Assembly (NCBI GenBank): GCA_963576565.1
Contig: OY755038.1
Coordinates: forward strand, 66,585,908 to 66,649,907
Origin: Aspidapion aeneum
Taxonomy: Eukaryota > Arthropoda > Insecta > Coleoptera > Brentidae
DNA length: 64,000 nucleotides
Reading direction: 5' to 3'
This document shows, in pieces, positions 54,418 to 63,829 of the stretch (position 1 is the stretch's first letter; every line of letters begins with the position of its first letter). The translations under genes and the position numbers were made by a program. Under the pieces are notes generated by a model, which was given only the letters and a program-made list of their open reading frames with translations, was not told where the DNA came from and ran no database searches.

Positions 54418-54879
54418 GGACAACTGGGCGCCGCCAACTCGGCGCCACCAACTGGGCGGCAGGCCAACTGGGCGCCGGGCCAACTTGACGCCGAGCCAAC
54501 TGGGCGCCGGGCCAACTTGACGCCGAGCCAACTGGGCGCCGGACTAAAATATTTTTTCTTGATAAAATGTGCAGATGAAAAACAAACTTAAAAAAATTAA
54601 AATGGCGCATCCAAAATGGCGGACTTTCTTATTTATGCATCGATATGTATCGAATATGGAACTTGGCGGTGTTTCAAGTCGCAGAACACTACACCTACCA
54701 AATTTCAACACTCGACTTAATAGATGTTGAAAGTTTTGTATAAATAACATATTTATTTTGTTTTTATCTGCACATTTTATCGAAAAAAAAATAGTCCGGC
54801 GCTGAGTTGGCCCGGCGCCCATTAGGCCCGGCGTGGCGCCCTGTTGGCGGCGCCGAGTTGGCCCGGCGCCCGGTTGTCC
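54418..54879. mobile_element. GC-iteron foldback element 2 (GGCGCC type)
   Basis: The ends GGACAACTGGGCGCCG (54418 onward) and CGGCGCCCGGTTGTCC (to 54879) are inverted. Each end consists of reiterated palindromic GGCGCC words spaced by CAACTGGGC or GAGTTGGCC: about eight at the left, about six at the right. The core contains ATCCAAAATGGCGGAC and ATCGATATGTATCGAATATG, followed by GAACTTGGCGGTGT, clearly related to the core of the element at 25422-26180. No transposase. Overlapping Ala/Pro/Gly-rich frames are by-products of the iterons. Confidence 0.8.
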
Positions 54880-54901
54880 CATTCCGAATTGAAATTTTTA
54901 G

Positions 54902-55003
54902 TTCCGAAATTTCATCTGACTCGCGCATAACTTGTAGTCCACCCAAGAAAAGAAGAGTTGAAGAAGACCCTTGTTCAAAGAAAGAAAATATTTTACCTGG
55001 AAG
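54902..55003 (+). CDS. Candidate exon with nuclear-localisation-like motif
   Basis: A frame reading SSEISSDSRITCSPPKKRRV and then EEDPCSKKENILPG is bounded by TTTTTAG (acceptor-like, AG at 54900-54901) and GGAAG/GTACAA (donor-like, GT at 55004). The PPKKRRV stretch would fit a nuclear localisation signal. It lies immediately right of the iteron foldback. No family recognised. It may be an exon of a host gene or of the element's autonomous relative. Confidence 0.25.
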
Positions 55004-55031
55004 GTACAACATTTGTAAAGTTCTAAGATGA

Positions 55032-55492
55032 AAACAATAATTTTAATACATCCACTGCACTTAGCATGCTTAGAAATTCTTTTTACTCTTTTTTTTTTAC
55101 TGAAGAGAATTTTGTAAACACACACAAGTAAGTATTCATGAATTATTTATTATTCAAACAGAAAATTGTTGATAAAAAAATTCTAGTGGAATTCAAAATT
55201 TTTATTTTGCGCCGCCACTGCCCTTTTTTATCCAAGACAAGCAAATAGAATATTTTTGCGATGTTGCATGTTTTCGGACTCACCAAACCGAAATTCTATT
55301 TTCATCCCTATTTTGCTCATTAAATTCTTACTTGTATTTGGTCAATTGCGATAAAAGCTTGATATAATGGCAATTTTGGCCCATGCCGGGTCTACCCGTA
55401 AGGTATAGAAGTCAATGGTAACAAGTAACAGCGCTGTTATTTTAAACCTCGACTCAAATCCACATGCACCAGCCGCAGCTCGTGGGGTCACG
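55032..55492. other. Spacer
   Basis: Nothing recognised except a CGCCGCCACTG word at 55207-55217, resembling the inner side of a hAT terminus. Confidence 0.4.
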
Positions 55493-55561
55493 TAGAGTCC
55501 CTGTATGTTGACCTATTTGAATATATAATATATCCAAATATGGCAACATACAGGGACTCTA
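55493..55561. repeat. 69-bp near-perfect palindrome
   Basis: TAGAGTCCCTGTATGTTG (55493 onward) is mirrored by CAACATACAGGGACTCTA (to 55561). The stem is ~33 bp with three or four mismatches and a very short AT loop. Likely a minimal palindromic element; microRNA-precursor-like in size. Confidence 0.7.
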
Positions 55562-56152
55562 GGGTCAAGTAGGTGGTGAAATTTTGGACGTTCAAAATTT
55601 GTACAGATTGACACGGCATTTGAATCCTTTTTCCTAATACGTATGCTGTTTTTTCTTTTAAATGATGTACCGAGGTATAGGCCGCCATGAAAACAAAACA
55701 TATTCGTGTATATACTTCACTTTACAAGCCGCGACTGACATTCACATGCGGATTTTTTGTTGTCTTTGATTAGTATTGGGACCTGCAACATCCAATTTTC
55801 TCAGGCGCGGATCTGCGGGAGGGGAAAAAGGGGAAATTCCCCCCCCCCCCTAAAACTCAAACTATATACACAGAATACACCTCTTTGTCACTATGCAAAA
55901 TAGTTTGATGCAATATTTAAAATTTAAATACAATATCGGATGATTAATATTAATATTGGTATAAATGTCGCATAAAACCGTATAAAACTTTTTTTAAAAC
56001 CGTATAAAACAAACTTATTTTTTTAAGTATAAATTCGTTGACAATTTGCTAAAATTGCAGATAACAGACGCTTTTAAAAATGTCAAATTTCGTCATTAGC
56101 ATTAATGAATTTGGACCGAGGGGTCATCGGCACCCTAAAATTTTGTACAGCG
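55562..56152. other. Spacer with a possible hAT-type terminus
   Basis: CAGGCGCGGATCTGCGGGAG followed by G- and C-runs (55804-55852) resembles the CAG-GGCGGATCT-type left end of insect hAT elements. No right end could be assigned. Otherwise no feature. Confidence 0.35.
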
Positions 56153-57319
56153 TCCAACAGGACTTGGGTCCTGTCGTGTACTGTTGGGTCCTGTTGAGTA
56201 CTGTTGGGTCCTGTTGGGTTCTGTCGTGTACTGTCGAGTACTGTTGGGTCCTGTCGAATACTGTTGGGTCCTGTTGAGTACTGTTGGGTCCTGTTGGGTC
56301 CTGTCGTGTACTGTCGAGTACTGTTGGGTCCTGTCGAGTACTGTTGGGTCCTGTTGGGTCCTGTCGTGTACTGTCGAGTACTGTTGAGTCCTGTCGAGTA
56401 CTGTTGGGTCCTGTTGGGTACTGTTGGGTCCTGTAGAGTACTGTTGGGTTCTGTCGGGTCCTGTTGAGTACTGTTGAGTCCTGTTGAGTACTGTTGGGTC
56501 CTGTTGAGTACTGTCGGGTCCTGTCGAGTACTGTTGGGTCCTGTCAGGTACTGTTGAGTCCTGTCGAGTACTGTTGGGTCCTGTTGAGTACTGTTGAGTC
56601 CTGTTGGGTCCTGTCGTGTACTGTTGAGTCCTGTTGGGTCCTGTCAAGTACTGTCGTGTCCTGTTGGGTCCTGTAGATTACTGTTAAGTACTGTCGTGTT
56701 CTGTTGGGTCCTGTCAAGTACTGTCGTGTCCTGTTGGGTCCTGTAGAGTACTGTCGTGTTCTGTATGGAAAAAATTATAAAATTTTAATAATTAGAGACA
56801 TAAAAAGGTCGTTTTGGTGCAAAAGCAGTGGCGGTCTGTGAGGTGCAAAGCTGGAGGAGCGAGTACTGTCGAGTACTGTTGGGTCCTGTCGAGTACTGTT
56901 GGGTCCTGTTGGGTCCTGTCGTGTACTGTCGACTACTGTTGAGTTCTGTCGAGTACTGTTGGGTCCTGTTGGGTACTGTTGGGTCCTGTAGAGTACTGTT
57001 GGGTTCTGTCGGGTCCTGTTGAGTACTGTTGAGTCCTGTTGAGTACTGTTGGGTCCTGTTGAGTACTGTCGGGTCCTGTCGAGTACTGTTGGGTCCTGTC
57101 AGGTACTGTTGAGTCCTGTCGAGTACTGTTGGGTCCTGTTGAGTACTGTTGAGTCCTGTTGGGTCCTGTCGTGTACTGTTGAGTCCTGTTGGGTCCTGTC
57201 AAGTACTGTCGTGTCCTGTTGGGTCCTGTAGATTACTGTTAAGTACTGTCGTGTTCTGTTGGGTCCTGTCAAGTACTGTCGTGTCCTGTTGGGTCCTGTA
57301 GAGTACTGTCGTGTTCTGT
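56153..57319 (+). repeat. 10-bp minisatellite (CTGTYGRGTM), duplicated block
   Basis: Consists of the alternating 10-mers CTGTTGGGTC and CTGTCGAGTA with many variants, about 60 units at 56153-56765 and about 46 at 56862-57319. The two arrays are separated by a unique segment (56766-56861). That segment is repeated with only a few changes after the second array (57321-57416). A 10-bp period (30 bp = 10 codons) keeps several frames open, so the Thr/Gln/Tyr/Asp-rich frames (up to 170 codons on the minus strand) are not genes. Confidence 0.95.
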
Positions 57320-57420
57320 ATGGAAAAAATTATAAAATTTTAATAATTAGAGACATAAAAAGGTCGTTTTGATGCAAAACCAGTGGCGGTCTGTGGGGTG
57401 CAAAGCTGGAGGAGCGAAAA
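56311..57420 (+). repeat. 555-bp direct segmental duplication
   Basis: The flank TGGAAAAAATTATAAAATTT occurs at 56766 and 57321, and GGAGCGA at 56856 and 57411, both 555 bp apart. Variant 10-mers (for example CTGTAGATTACTGTTAAGTA) occur in the same order in both arrays, showing duplication of a whole block rather than independent expansion. The left boundary is approximate. Confidence 0.85.
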
Positions 57421-57561
57421 TCGACTTGAAGGTGGAAATTATGATTTTATTTAAACTATATTGAGTAATTACACTATTATGATCTGGTAAGGACCTACCC
57501 AGTTTTTAACTTTTTTTTTATCTAGTTCTAAATAAATTTAAGCGTGTGTATGGATAATTTA

Positions 57562-57612
57562 AGGTGTTGCACGCTCGACTGAAGATCCAAAGGTCATGAG
57601 TTCGATTCTTAC
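57562..57612 (+). tRNA. tRNA-Phe-like pseudo-module (left arm)
   Basis: GACTGAAGATCCAAAGGTC reproduces the anticodon arm of a tRNA-Phe (anticodon GAA) and its following bases. GAGTTCGATTC at 57598-57608 is a near-consensus B box. The acceptor and D arms do not form properly, so it is a tRNA-derived module, not a functional gene. Confidence 0.5.
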
Positions 57613-58261
57613 ATAAAACTTTTTTTTTTCAAACAGCTTTAAATTAAAATTTGCTAATGACTAATTAATACGGGTTGCTTATGTGATGGTCATGAATATT
57701 TATACAGTGTCTCAAAATCTCTCTGCACTTTATTTGCATTAGAATTAACCTTATTCGTATTAAAAATAACGATATAACAACTATCAAATTTTTTTGTTAT
57801 TTTAACCTCGATTTTAACTGACCCAAAATGCCTCCATTGATCTTTTTTAACTTTTGTTTATTAAAATTAAAAAACATATTAATAAAACAAAAAAAGCAAA
57901 CGATCCCAATGTAAAAATGTCTCTGCGGGAATTTCAAAATGAGAATATTAGATAAAAGGCGAAATTTTTAAAATTAAAACTTTCCTGTCCTCGTTTTGCG
58001 AGGTTGAAATCGTTGTTAAACCAAACCGAAACCAAACCTAACCTTGGTCAATTGATCGGAAACCTATCCTAACCTATTCGAAATCGTTTGCTTTTCAAGC
58101 ACTAATCTTTAATCGGTTCCAATACTAATTAAAATGGAGTGGATAGCAAGCAAAAACAAAATTCTTTAAAATATACTAAATATACACTGCTGTTAAACCA
58201 AAACTACCTAGTAGTAATTAATAAATTTTAATTAAAGTTGTTTAAAAGAAAAAAAAAATCC

Positions 58262-58330
58262 TAGGTGTGGGCCTCGAACCCATGACCTGCGGATCATGAG
58301 TCAAACACTCCACACTTTATGCTATCTATA
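58262..58330 (-). tRNA. tRNA-like pseudo-module (right arm)
   Basis: On the minus strand GACTCATGATCCGCAGGTCA resembles a tRNA anticodon arm with CAT in the anticodon place. The B-box-like GGTTCGAGGCC lies at 58280-58270. It aligns with the left-arm module base for base apart from substitutions, so the pair is probably one tRNA-derived module duplicated in inverted orientation. Confidence 0.45.
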
Positions 58331-58568
58331 AGCTTATATAGAATATCTTTTTGAACTACATCTCGATTGCGTCAGTAATATTTAAAAAAAATCCAATCTG
58401 GAATATAAAAACAAATAAAAATCTGGGTAGGTCCTTACAAGATCTAAACTTAAGCATAGACTAATAGTGCAATTACCGAGGGTATTGTAAAATATTTTTG
58501 CGTATTTTTGTCTTCTTTGCACTTCTTTGTGTCCCTAAAAAATACTTTGAATACCGAGTTGAATATAC

Positions 58569-58982
58569 TGTTACGGGTTCACAACGACAAATTAAAACTC
58601 GCAATTGTTGAAAACGATACGTCAATTTATTTCGACAAATTATGTACAAAAACACGCACTTAAACTTAGTAATAACTTGCTAATAATTCACTACTATAAT
58701 CGGTCTATTAACTTCGTGTTAATCTCACGACCACTACAGCACGTTATTTGTGACTGACTCCTGGTGCGCGACCCCGGCCCTATATATAAGATCGTCCATC
58801 TCTCTCGAACTTTCCGGCAGCCTTCGACGTCCGGAAAGTTCCCGCACTACCGCGACCGCAAGCCACAGACAACGCAACTAAAACCTAGACTAAGAATACA
58901 ACCTTAAGATAAATCGACCTAATACTACACTAAACCTAAATAAATTCCAATTATAAAATTTAAATAACTTAAATTTGTAACA
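58569..58982 (-). repeat. Gypsy 3' LTR (414 bp)
   Basis: Bounded by TGTTAC and GTAACA inverted ends. On the minus strand it contains a TATA box CTTATATATA (58790-58781). Just upstream of that are a hairpin of GAACTTTCCGG and CCGGAAAGTTC (58807-58817, 58831-58841). The adjacent internal sequence on the minus strand is GAAGAGGAGGATAG (58996-58983), the polypurine tract. Confidence 0.88.
58781..58842 (-). promoter_or_regulatory. TATA box with two heat-shock-element-like motifs
   Basis: TATATATA at 58788-58781 (minus strand). Twenty to fifty bases upstream are CGAACTTTCC (58806-58815) and GGAAAGTTCC (58833-58842), each fitting the nGAAnnTTCn dimer of a heat-shock element. Normal HSF binding prefers three units, so function is uncertain. 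Confidence 0.4.
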
Positions 58983-58996
58983 CTATCCTCCTCTTC
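58983..58996 (-). other. Gypsy polypurine tract
   Basis: GAAGAGGAGGATAG on the minus strand, directly before the 3' LTR. Confidence 0.85.
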
Positions 58997-59696
58997 AGGT
59001 TTGATCGTCTCGATCAACATTTCCCAGGTAAGGTTTTAGTCTGTCTAGATGAACAACTTTCATCTTGGACTTCGGGCTTCTCTGGATTCGGTAGACTACA
59101 TCATTAATTCTCTTAACAACTTTATAAGGCCCTTCCCATGGTGGTGTCAACTTAGGTGATCTTCCTTTCTTGCGTTGAGGATTGTATAGCCAGACTTGAT
59201 CATTCTCTTTGAACCCTGAAGAGTTTGCTTTCAGGTCATATCTAGCTTTCATGCGGTCACTGGCTATTTCTATTCGCTCTCTAACCACTTCATGGATATC
59301 GTGCAGCTTTTGCCTTAAACGTTCGACATAGTCATTAACCTCTAAGTGTGCATCTTCAGGTGAACCAAACATGATATCACATGGTAAACGCAGTTCTCTA
59401 CCAAACAGGATACTAGATGGAGTAGCTCCTGTCGTATTATGAATGGCGGTTCTATAGGCCATCAAAAACAATGGAATATATTGGTCCCAATCTGTTTGGT
59501 GCTCATCAACAACTTTGCAAAGATGTTCTTCTATTGTTTTATTAAATCTTTCAACCATGCCATCTGACTGCGGATGTAAAGCAGTAGTCCGTGTTTTACG
59601 TATTCCTAAAAGGTCACAGAGAGAGCTTTGATTCAAAGTTTCTTCCTTGATCTGAATGTAGTTCCAAAGGAATGCCAAATCGGCTGAAAACATCAT
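58995..59696 (-). pseudogene. Gypsy integrase C-terminal part
   Basis: The 233-codon frame begins out of register with the upstream integrase frame. The real continuation starts around DLLGIRKTRTTALHPQSDG, which is followed by the catalytic glutamate in MVERFNKTIEEHL. It then covers the integrase C-terminal domain, with QVWLYNPQRKKGRSPKL, PWEGPYKVVKRIND and the closing HLDRLKPYLG typical of Gypsy integrases. It ends inside the polypurine tract. The break with the preceding frame lies in a CTCTCTCT run at about 59618-59626, a probable single-base slip. Confidence 0.88.
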
Positions 59697-61284
59697 TTAC
59701 CAGAACTTCTGCAACTGTAGCGGCCTCTTGGTTAGGCAAAGCAAAAACTTCTGGCCATTTGCTAAAGTAATCCATGACAACAAGGATGTATTTGTTGCCC
59801 TTTTTAGTTTCTGGAAATGGTCCGGCCACATCAATAGCAATGCGTTCGAATGGCAGACCTACGTTATATTGTGTCATTTGACCTCTGGGCCTTGTTTTGG
59901 GACCTTGGCTGGCTGCACAAGTCGAACATCGGCGGCACCAGTTTTTCACATCTTGAAAGTAATTGACCCAATAAAATCGGTTTCGAATTTTGTCCATGGT
60001 TTTATTTATGCCTAGGTGCGCGCCTGATTTTCCACCATGGCATTCGGCCATTATATTGTCTACCATGCTCCTAGGAACCACTACTTGATTAATCACAGTA
60101 AGGCCATCGGCACTTTCCCAGGCACGTTTAAGGATGTTTTCTTCTACTATCAGTGAATCCCATTGTGCCCACAGTGATTTGAATATTACCCCTTGGTTTG
60201 CGATATCTTGCCATGATGGTCGTGGCTTGTTCTCTTCTTTCAATCGCAAGATAGGTCCTACATCTTTGTCGTTAAGTTGTGTGGTTCTAATCGAAGCCGA
60301 CATCCATTCTTCATCTGGTTCTAACTTTATCTGGCGCACGTAGGTAATTCCTTCTTTCTGGTCAATTTTCCTGCAATGTTTACAATCCTCAGGGCATGGT
60401 CTTCTGGACAATACATCCGCATTATTATGCACCCTTCCCGCTCGGTGCTTAATTTGATAATGGTATTGTTGTATCTTTTCTATCCATCTCGCGACTTGCC
60501 CCTCAGGTTGTTTCATTTTCATGAGCCACTGTAACGCAGCATGATCCGTTCTAATCAGAAACTCTTGTCCGTAGAGATATTTGTGAAAGTGATCTACGGA
60601 TTTAACTATGGCTAGGAGCTCCTTTCTAGTAACACAATAATTTCTCTCTGGTTTGGATAGCTTCTTGCTGAAAAATTCGATGACCCGTTCTTCTCCATCT
60701 TGTACTTGGGAGAGTACTGCTCCTATGCCATCGTTGCTCGCATCAGTATCTAATATGAATTTTCCGTTTGGAATGGGATATGCAAGAATCGGACTAGAAC
60801 ATAATGCTGTTTTTAGACTTCTAAATGCTTGGTCACATTCGATATTCCATTTGTAAGAAGCTTTATCTTCTGTAAGTCTATGTAATGGAGACGCTATTTT
60901 AACGAATCCTTCCACAAATCGTCTGTAGTATGTACACAGACCCAAAAAGCTTCTCAATTCATGTTTGTCACGAGGTTGAGGCCATTCTTTTATTGCTTTT
61001 AACTTCTTTTCGTCGGTATGGATGCCTTCTCGGGAAACGACGTGACCCAGGAACTCAACTTTTTCTTGGAACAGAAAACATTTCTTTGAGTTCAATTTAA
61101 GATTTGCGTTCCTGATTCTTGAGAATACTTCTCGTAAATTGCCTAGATGATCTTCAAATGATTTTCCCATTACTATGACATCATCCAAATAGACTAAGCA
61201 GGTTTTCCAAGTAAGACCTCGTAGAACGACTTCCATTAGTCTTTCAAATGCTTTCAAATGTAGCTGGGGCATTGCATAGGCCAA
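59614..61284 (-). pseudogene. Gypsy RT (C-terminal part), RNase H and integrase core
   Basis: The 556-codon frame opens with ~15 residues out of register because of a 10-bp duplication (CTTTCAAATG twice, 61241-61260). Recognised blocks in order: LVYLDDVIVMG (RT catalytic box), LGHVVSREGI, SFLGLCTYYRRFV, RNase H FILDTDASNDGIGAVLSQ with RKELLAIV and IRTDHAALQWL, and VHNNADVLSRRPC. Then comes the integrase zinc finger (H near ECHGGKSGAHLG, then CRRCSTC) and two catalytic aspartates (IAIDVAGPF; LHSDQGRNFES). The glutamate lies in the next, shifted frame. All domains are of the Ty3/Gypsy order. Confidence 0.92.
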
Positions 61285-61290
61285 ATGGCA

Positions 61291-61626
61291 TCACATTAAA
61301 CTGATAAAGTCCACTTCCAGCAGAGAATGCAGTCTTCTCTTATCTCTTTCAAAGATTCCTACTTGCCAATACCCACTTTTCAGGTCAAGAGTAGAAAACC
61401 AATATGATCCTGCCAATGTTGTTAATGTGTCGTCTATTCTTGGCAGTGGGTAACTATCTTTCTTGGTCACATAGTTAAGTTTCCTGTAATCGACACAAAA
61501 TCTAGTACTTCCATCCTTTTTAGTGACCAACACCACAGGAGATGACCAAGGACTTAATGACTCTTCAATAACACCGTCGCTGAGCATTTTATTAATGAGA
61601 TTGTGAACTTCTTCTTGTTTGGCCAA
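61291..61626 (-). pseudogene. Gypsy RT N-terminal part
   Basis: 111 codons with SPWSSPVVLVTKKDGSTRF, CVDYRKLNYVTKKDSYPLP and YWFSTLDLKSGYWQV (palm aspartate). The last ~20 codons are out of register after a single-base change near 61335, partly compensated by the 10-bp duplication at 61241-61260. It is in the same frame as the upstream protease segment, separated only by a TAA at 61738-61740. Confidence 0.88.
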
Positions 61627-61737
61627 TGGTAGTCTTTTTGGGGGCTGTCTTATCGGTTGGGCATCGCCAGTGTTGATGGAATGTTGAATAAGGTTTGTGC
61701 GTCCCGAACTACTCTTAGTTTCAAAGATATTACTTTG

Positions 61738-62865
61738 TTATTCTATAAACTCTCTCGCTTTACGAAATTCTTCTGGAGTGAGATGTTGCCAAGTTGACTG
61801 AAATTGCTGAAGTACCTCCGTTGGTAACCTACTTTTATCCTCCGAAGTTGGCTCTTCACATCTTGTTACTTTCTGGACTGGCTCAAATAATGCTACCACC
61901 TCCCCCTTATTAATTTTGACACTATTTGGGAAAATATTGGCGACTCTAATCGGGATGTCTTTATCGGTTTTAACTAGTGACTTTGCAACGAGGTAGGTGT
62001 TGGATAATTTCTGTTGGCTTATGAGTCCGACACAGCTTGATGTTTTACTTTCTAGCCTCCCAAAAATTATGGTTATGGTCTCACTATTACCGACCAGTCT
62101 TGTTGTACATACTGCCACGACCTTTATTGGTTCTTTATTGAAGTGACTATTTGACAAAATGAACTCTTCATTCCCAAATCTCAGGATATTAAGTTTATTA
62201 TCAAACGCAAATCCATGTTTACTTATCAAGTCCATTCCCAAAATAAATTCGTCTTCTATTTCGGCAACCAATACAGTGTGGCGAATTCTCAATCTTCCCA
62301 GCTGTAGGTCTATGTCTGTCTGCCCCAACACGTCGGCGGATTCTCCAGTCACAGTCTTAAGTGTTATTTTCTTTCCTGTTGGTCGAATTTTATATCTCGT
62401 TGCAATTTTGAACTTAAGCAATGATATGGCAGCACCAGTGTCTACTGTTATGTTAACTTGTCTTCCATTTATGAGTCCGTCGATGTTAAGACTGTCAGCA
62501 GTATGTTTTACGCTCTTAATTGAATAAATTTTGGGGGCTACATTCCCTTTAGCCAACACCCGCCCCTCTGTGTTGACTAGTTTTAGTGTCCCGCTAGATC
62601 GCGAGCGAGACCTTATTTGTACGCGACAATTGCGTTGAATATGCCCTGTACGTCCGCATCTGAAACACTTTACATTTGAAGGGGATCGTCTGCTTTCTTT
62701 CAAAGAGTTAATCTTCTCTATTAGTGATTGAAACATTTGGTTTAGCGTTTTTGAGTTGACCTCATGTCCATTGCTCATTTCTTCTCTCTCCTGAATTGAA
62801 ACAGCTCTTACTTTTGGCCTGGACATATTATTTGATGATTCGATTTCAAGGGCTCGAATCAACAC
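61738..62865 (-). pseudogene. Gypsy gag C-terminus (zinc knuckle) and protease
   Basis: 375 codons. A CCHC knuckle CFRCGRTGHIQRNC lies at ~68-81, followed by an Arg/Ser-rich stretch. The aspartic protease has active site VDTGAAISLL at ~140-149 and a later ILGMDLI flap/core segment at ~208. Related Gypsy copies continue into RT in the same frame, as this one does after a single TAA at 61738-61740. It is preceded by a frameshift at about 62,966 separating it from the gag segment upstream. Confidence 0.88.
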
Positions 62866-62929
62866 TTCACTGCTATTATGGAAGCGTTCTCGACGAAGTA
62901 ACTTTGCTAAGTCCGTGTCTCGTAATCCG

Positions 62930-63202
62930 TTAATAAAGCGATCTACCGTGAAGGGATCTGTAATTTTCTGGCATTTCTGGGTAAGCTAAATACATCAGCC
63001 TCCTGATATCTATTTCATACTCTTGCAATGATTCTCCTGGTCTTTGTTGACGAATATTTAATTCTGACCAATGTAAATTTCGCAAGTGTTCGTCTCCATA
63101 CCTTCTTTCTAACGCTGTCACTAAAGCGTTATAATTCTGTTTTTGTTCGACTGGAATGGACCGTAAAAGTCCCAGAGCAGGTTCTCGTAGAGCTACTAAC
63201 AA
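62930..63202 (-). pseudogene. Gypsy gag, central part
   Basis: 90 codons with LLRSIPVEQKQNYNALVTAL, then RRYGDEHLRNLHWSELN and RQQRPGESLQEYEIDIRRL, the capsid-like region of Gypsy gag proteins. It is in the same frame as the N-terminal gag segment (63829-63227), separated by one TAA and 24 bases. The frame is lost near 62,966, and the capsid continues in another frame as DRFINGLRDTDLAKLLRRE. Confidence 0.82.
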
Positions 63203-63226
63203 TGCTCTAGCTTTTTCCTCATCATC

Positions 63227-63829
63227 TTAACAATTTGCAGCAGCGGCAGCTTCAAACTGTTGTTTATAAGTAGACCAGGAAGACGTACCATCGAAATTTG
63301 GAGGCTTAATGTTTTGGTTGGAATTCACAACACATCCCTGAGCTTTCATTTTGTTGTGTTCTTTTTGGAGCTGTATAAGCTGTTTTGACACGTCCTGGAA
63401 TTTTTCTTCCATGGTTTGAAAAACTTCTTCCCTAACATTCTGTACCTTTTCTTCAACATTATGTACCTTTTCTTCTACATTCTGCAATTTAATTTGTACC
63501 TTTTGTTCCACACTATGCATTCTTTGAGTTATTTCTTCCTTAAGATCTTCGGTTGCAGTCTTAAACTCTTCTCTCAGCTGTTCGGCGTTGCTCTTTATTT
63601 GGTCAAAGTTTTCCTGCATGTCGTTCTGGTTTTGTTCGATGGTCTGTCTCATATCATTCTGATTTTGTTCAATAGTGTGTTTCATGTCGTCCATGGTATG
63701 TTTCATATCGCCCTGGTTTTGTTCAATGGTCTGCTTCATGTCGTTCTGGTTTTGAGCCATTTGAGCTGCTAGAGCCTGTATCATTTTAGTTAGATCTTCC
63801 ATCTTTGCCGATCCTTGTCTAGTAACCAT
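63227..63829 (-). pseudogene. Gypsy gag, N-terminal coiled-coil part
   Basis: The ATG is at 63829 (a TTG lies just upstream at 63832). The 200-codon segment is dominated by a heptad-like coiled coil with internal repeats: QNQNDMKQTIE-like units about four times (residues ~30-75) and NVEEKV units (~115-135). It then leads into PPNFDGTSSWSTYKQQFE, the start of the capsid-like region in Gypsy gags. It ends at an in-frame TAA (63229-63227) in the middle of that domain. The coiled coil would serve particle assembly. Confidence 0.85.

Larger units (their letters stand above)
57465..58477. mobile_element. ~1-kb foldback with tRNA-like arms
   Basis: GATCTGGTAAGGACCTACCC (57481-57500) is inverted at 58424-58445, and GTAATTACACTATTA (57465) at 58462-58476. 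Further inward both arms carry related tRNA-like modules pointing to the centre (57565-57615 plus; 58265-58330 minus), followed by (T)n and AACA/GCTTTAAATTAAAATTT words. The ~500-bp centre is AT-rich and non-coding. No transposase. Confidence 0.75.

Noticed and set aside
54418..54879. CpG-island promoter
   Set aside because: GC richness comes only from reiterated terminal words of a foldback element.
54312..55012. Ala/Pro/Arg-rich frames on both strands
   Set aside because: Translation of the GGCGCC iterons of the foldback element, with the same pattern in several frames.
56080..57231. Repetitive frames up to 170 codons (Thr/Gln/Tyr/Ser/Pro or Val/Gly/Pro/Cys rich)
   Set aside because: They follow from the 10-bp minisatellite (30 bp = 10 codons) and occur on both strands; no start context or unique domain.
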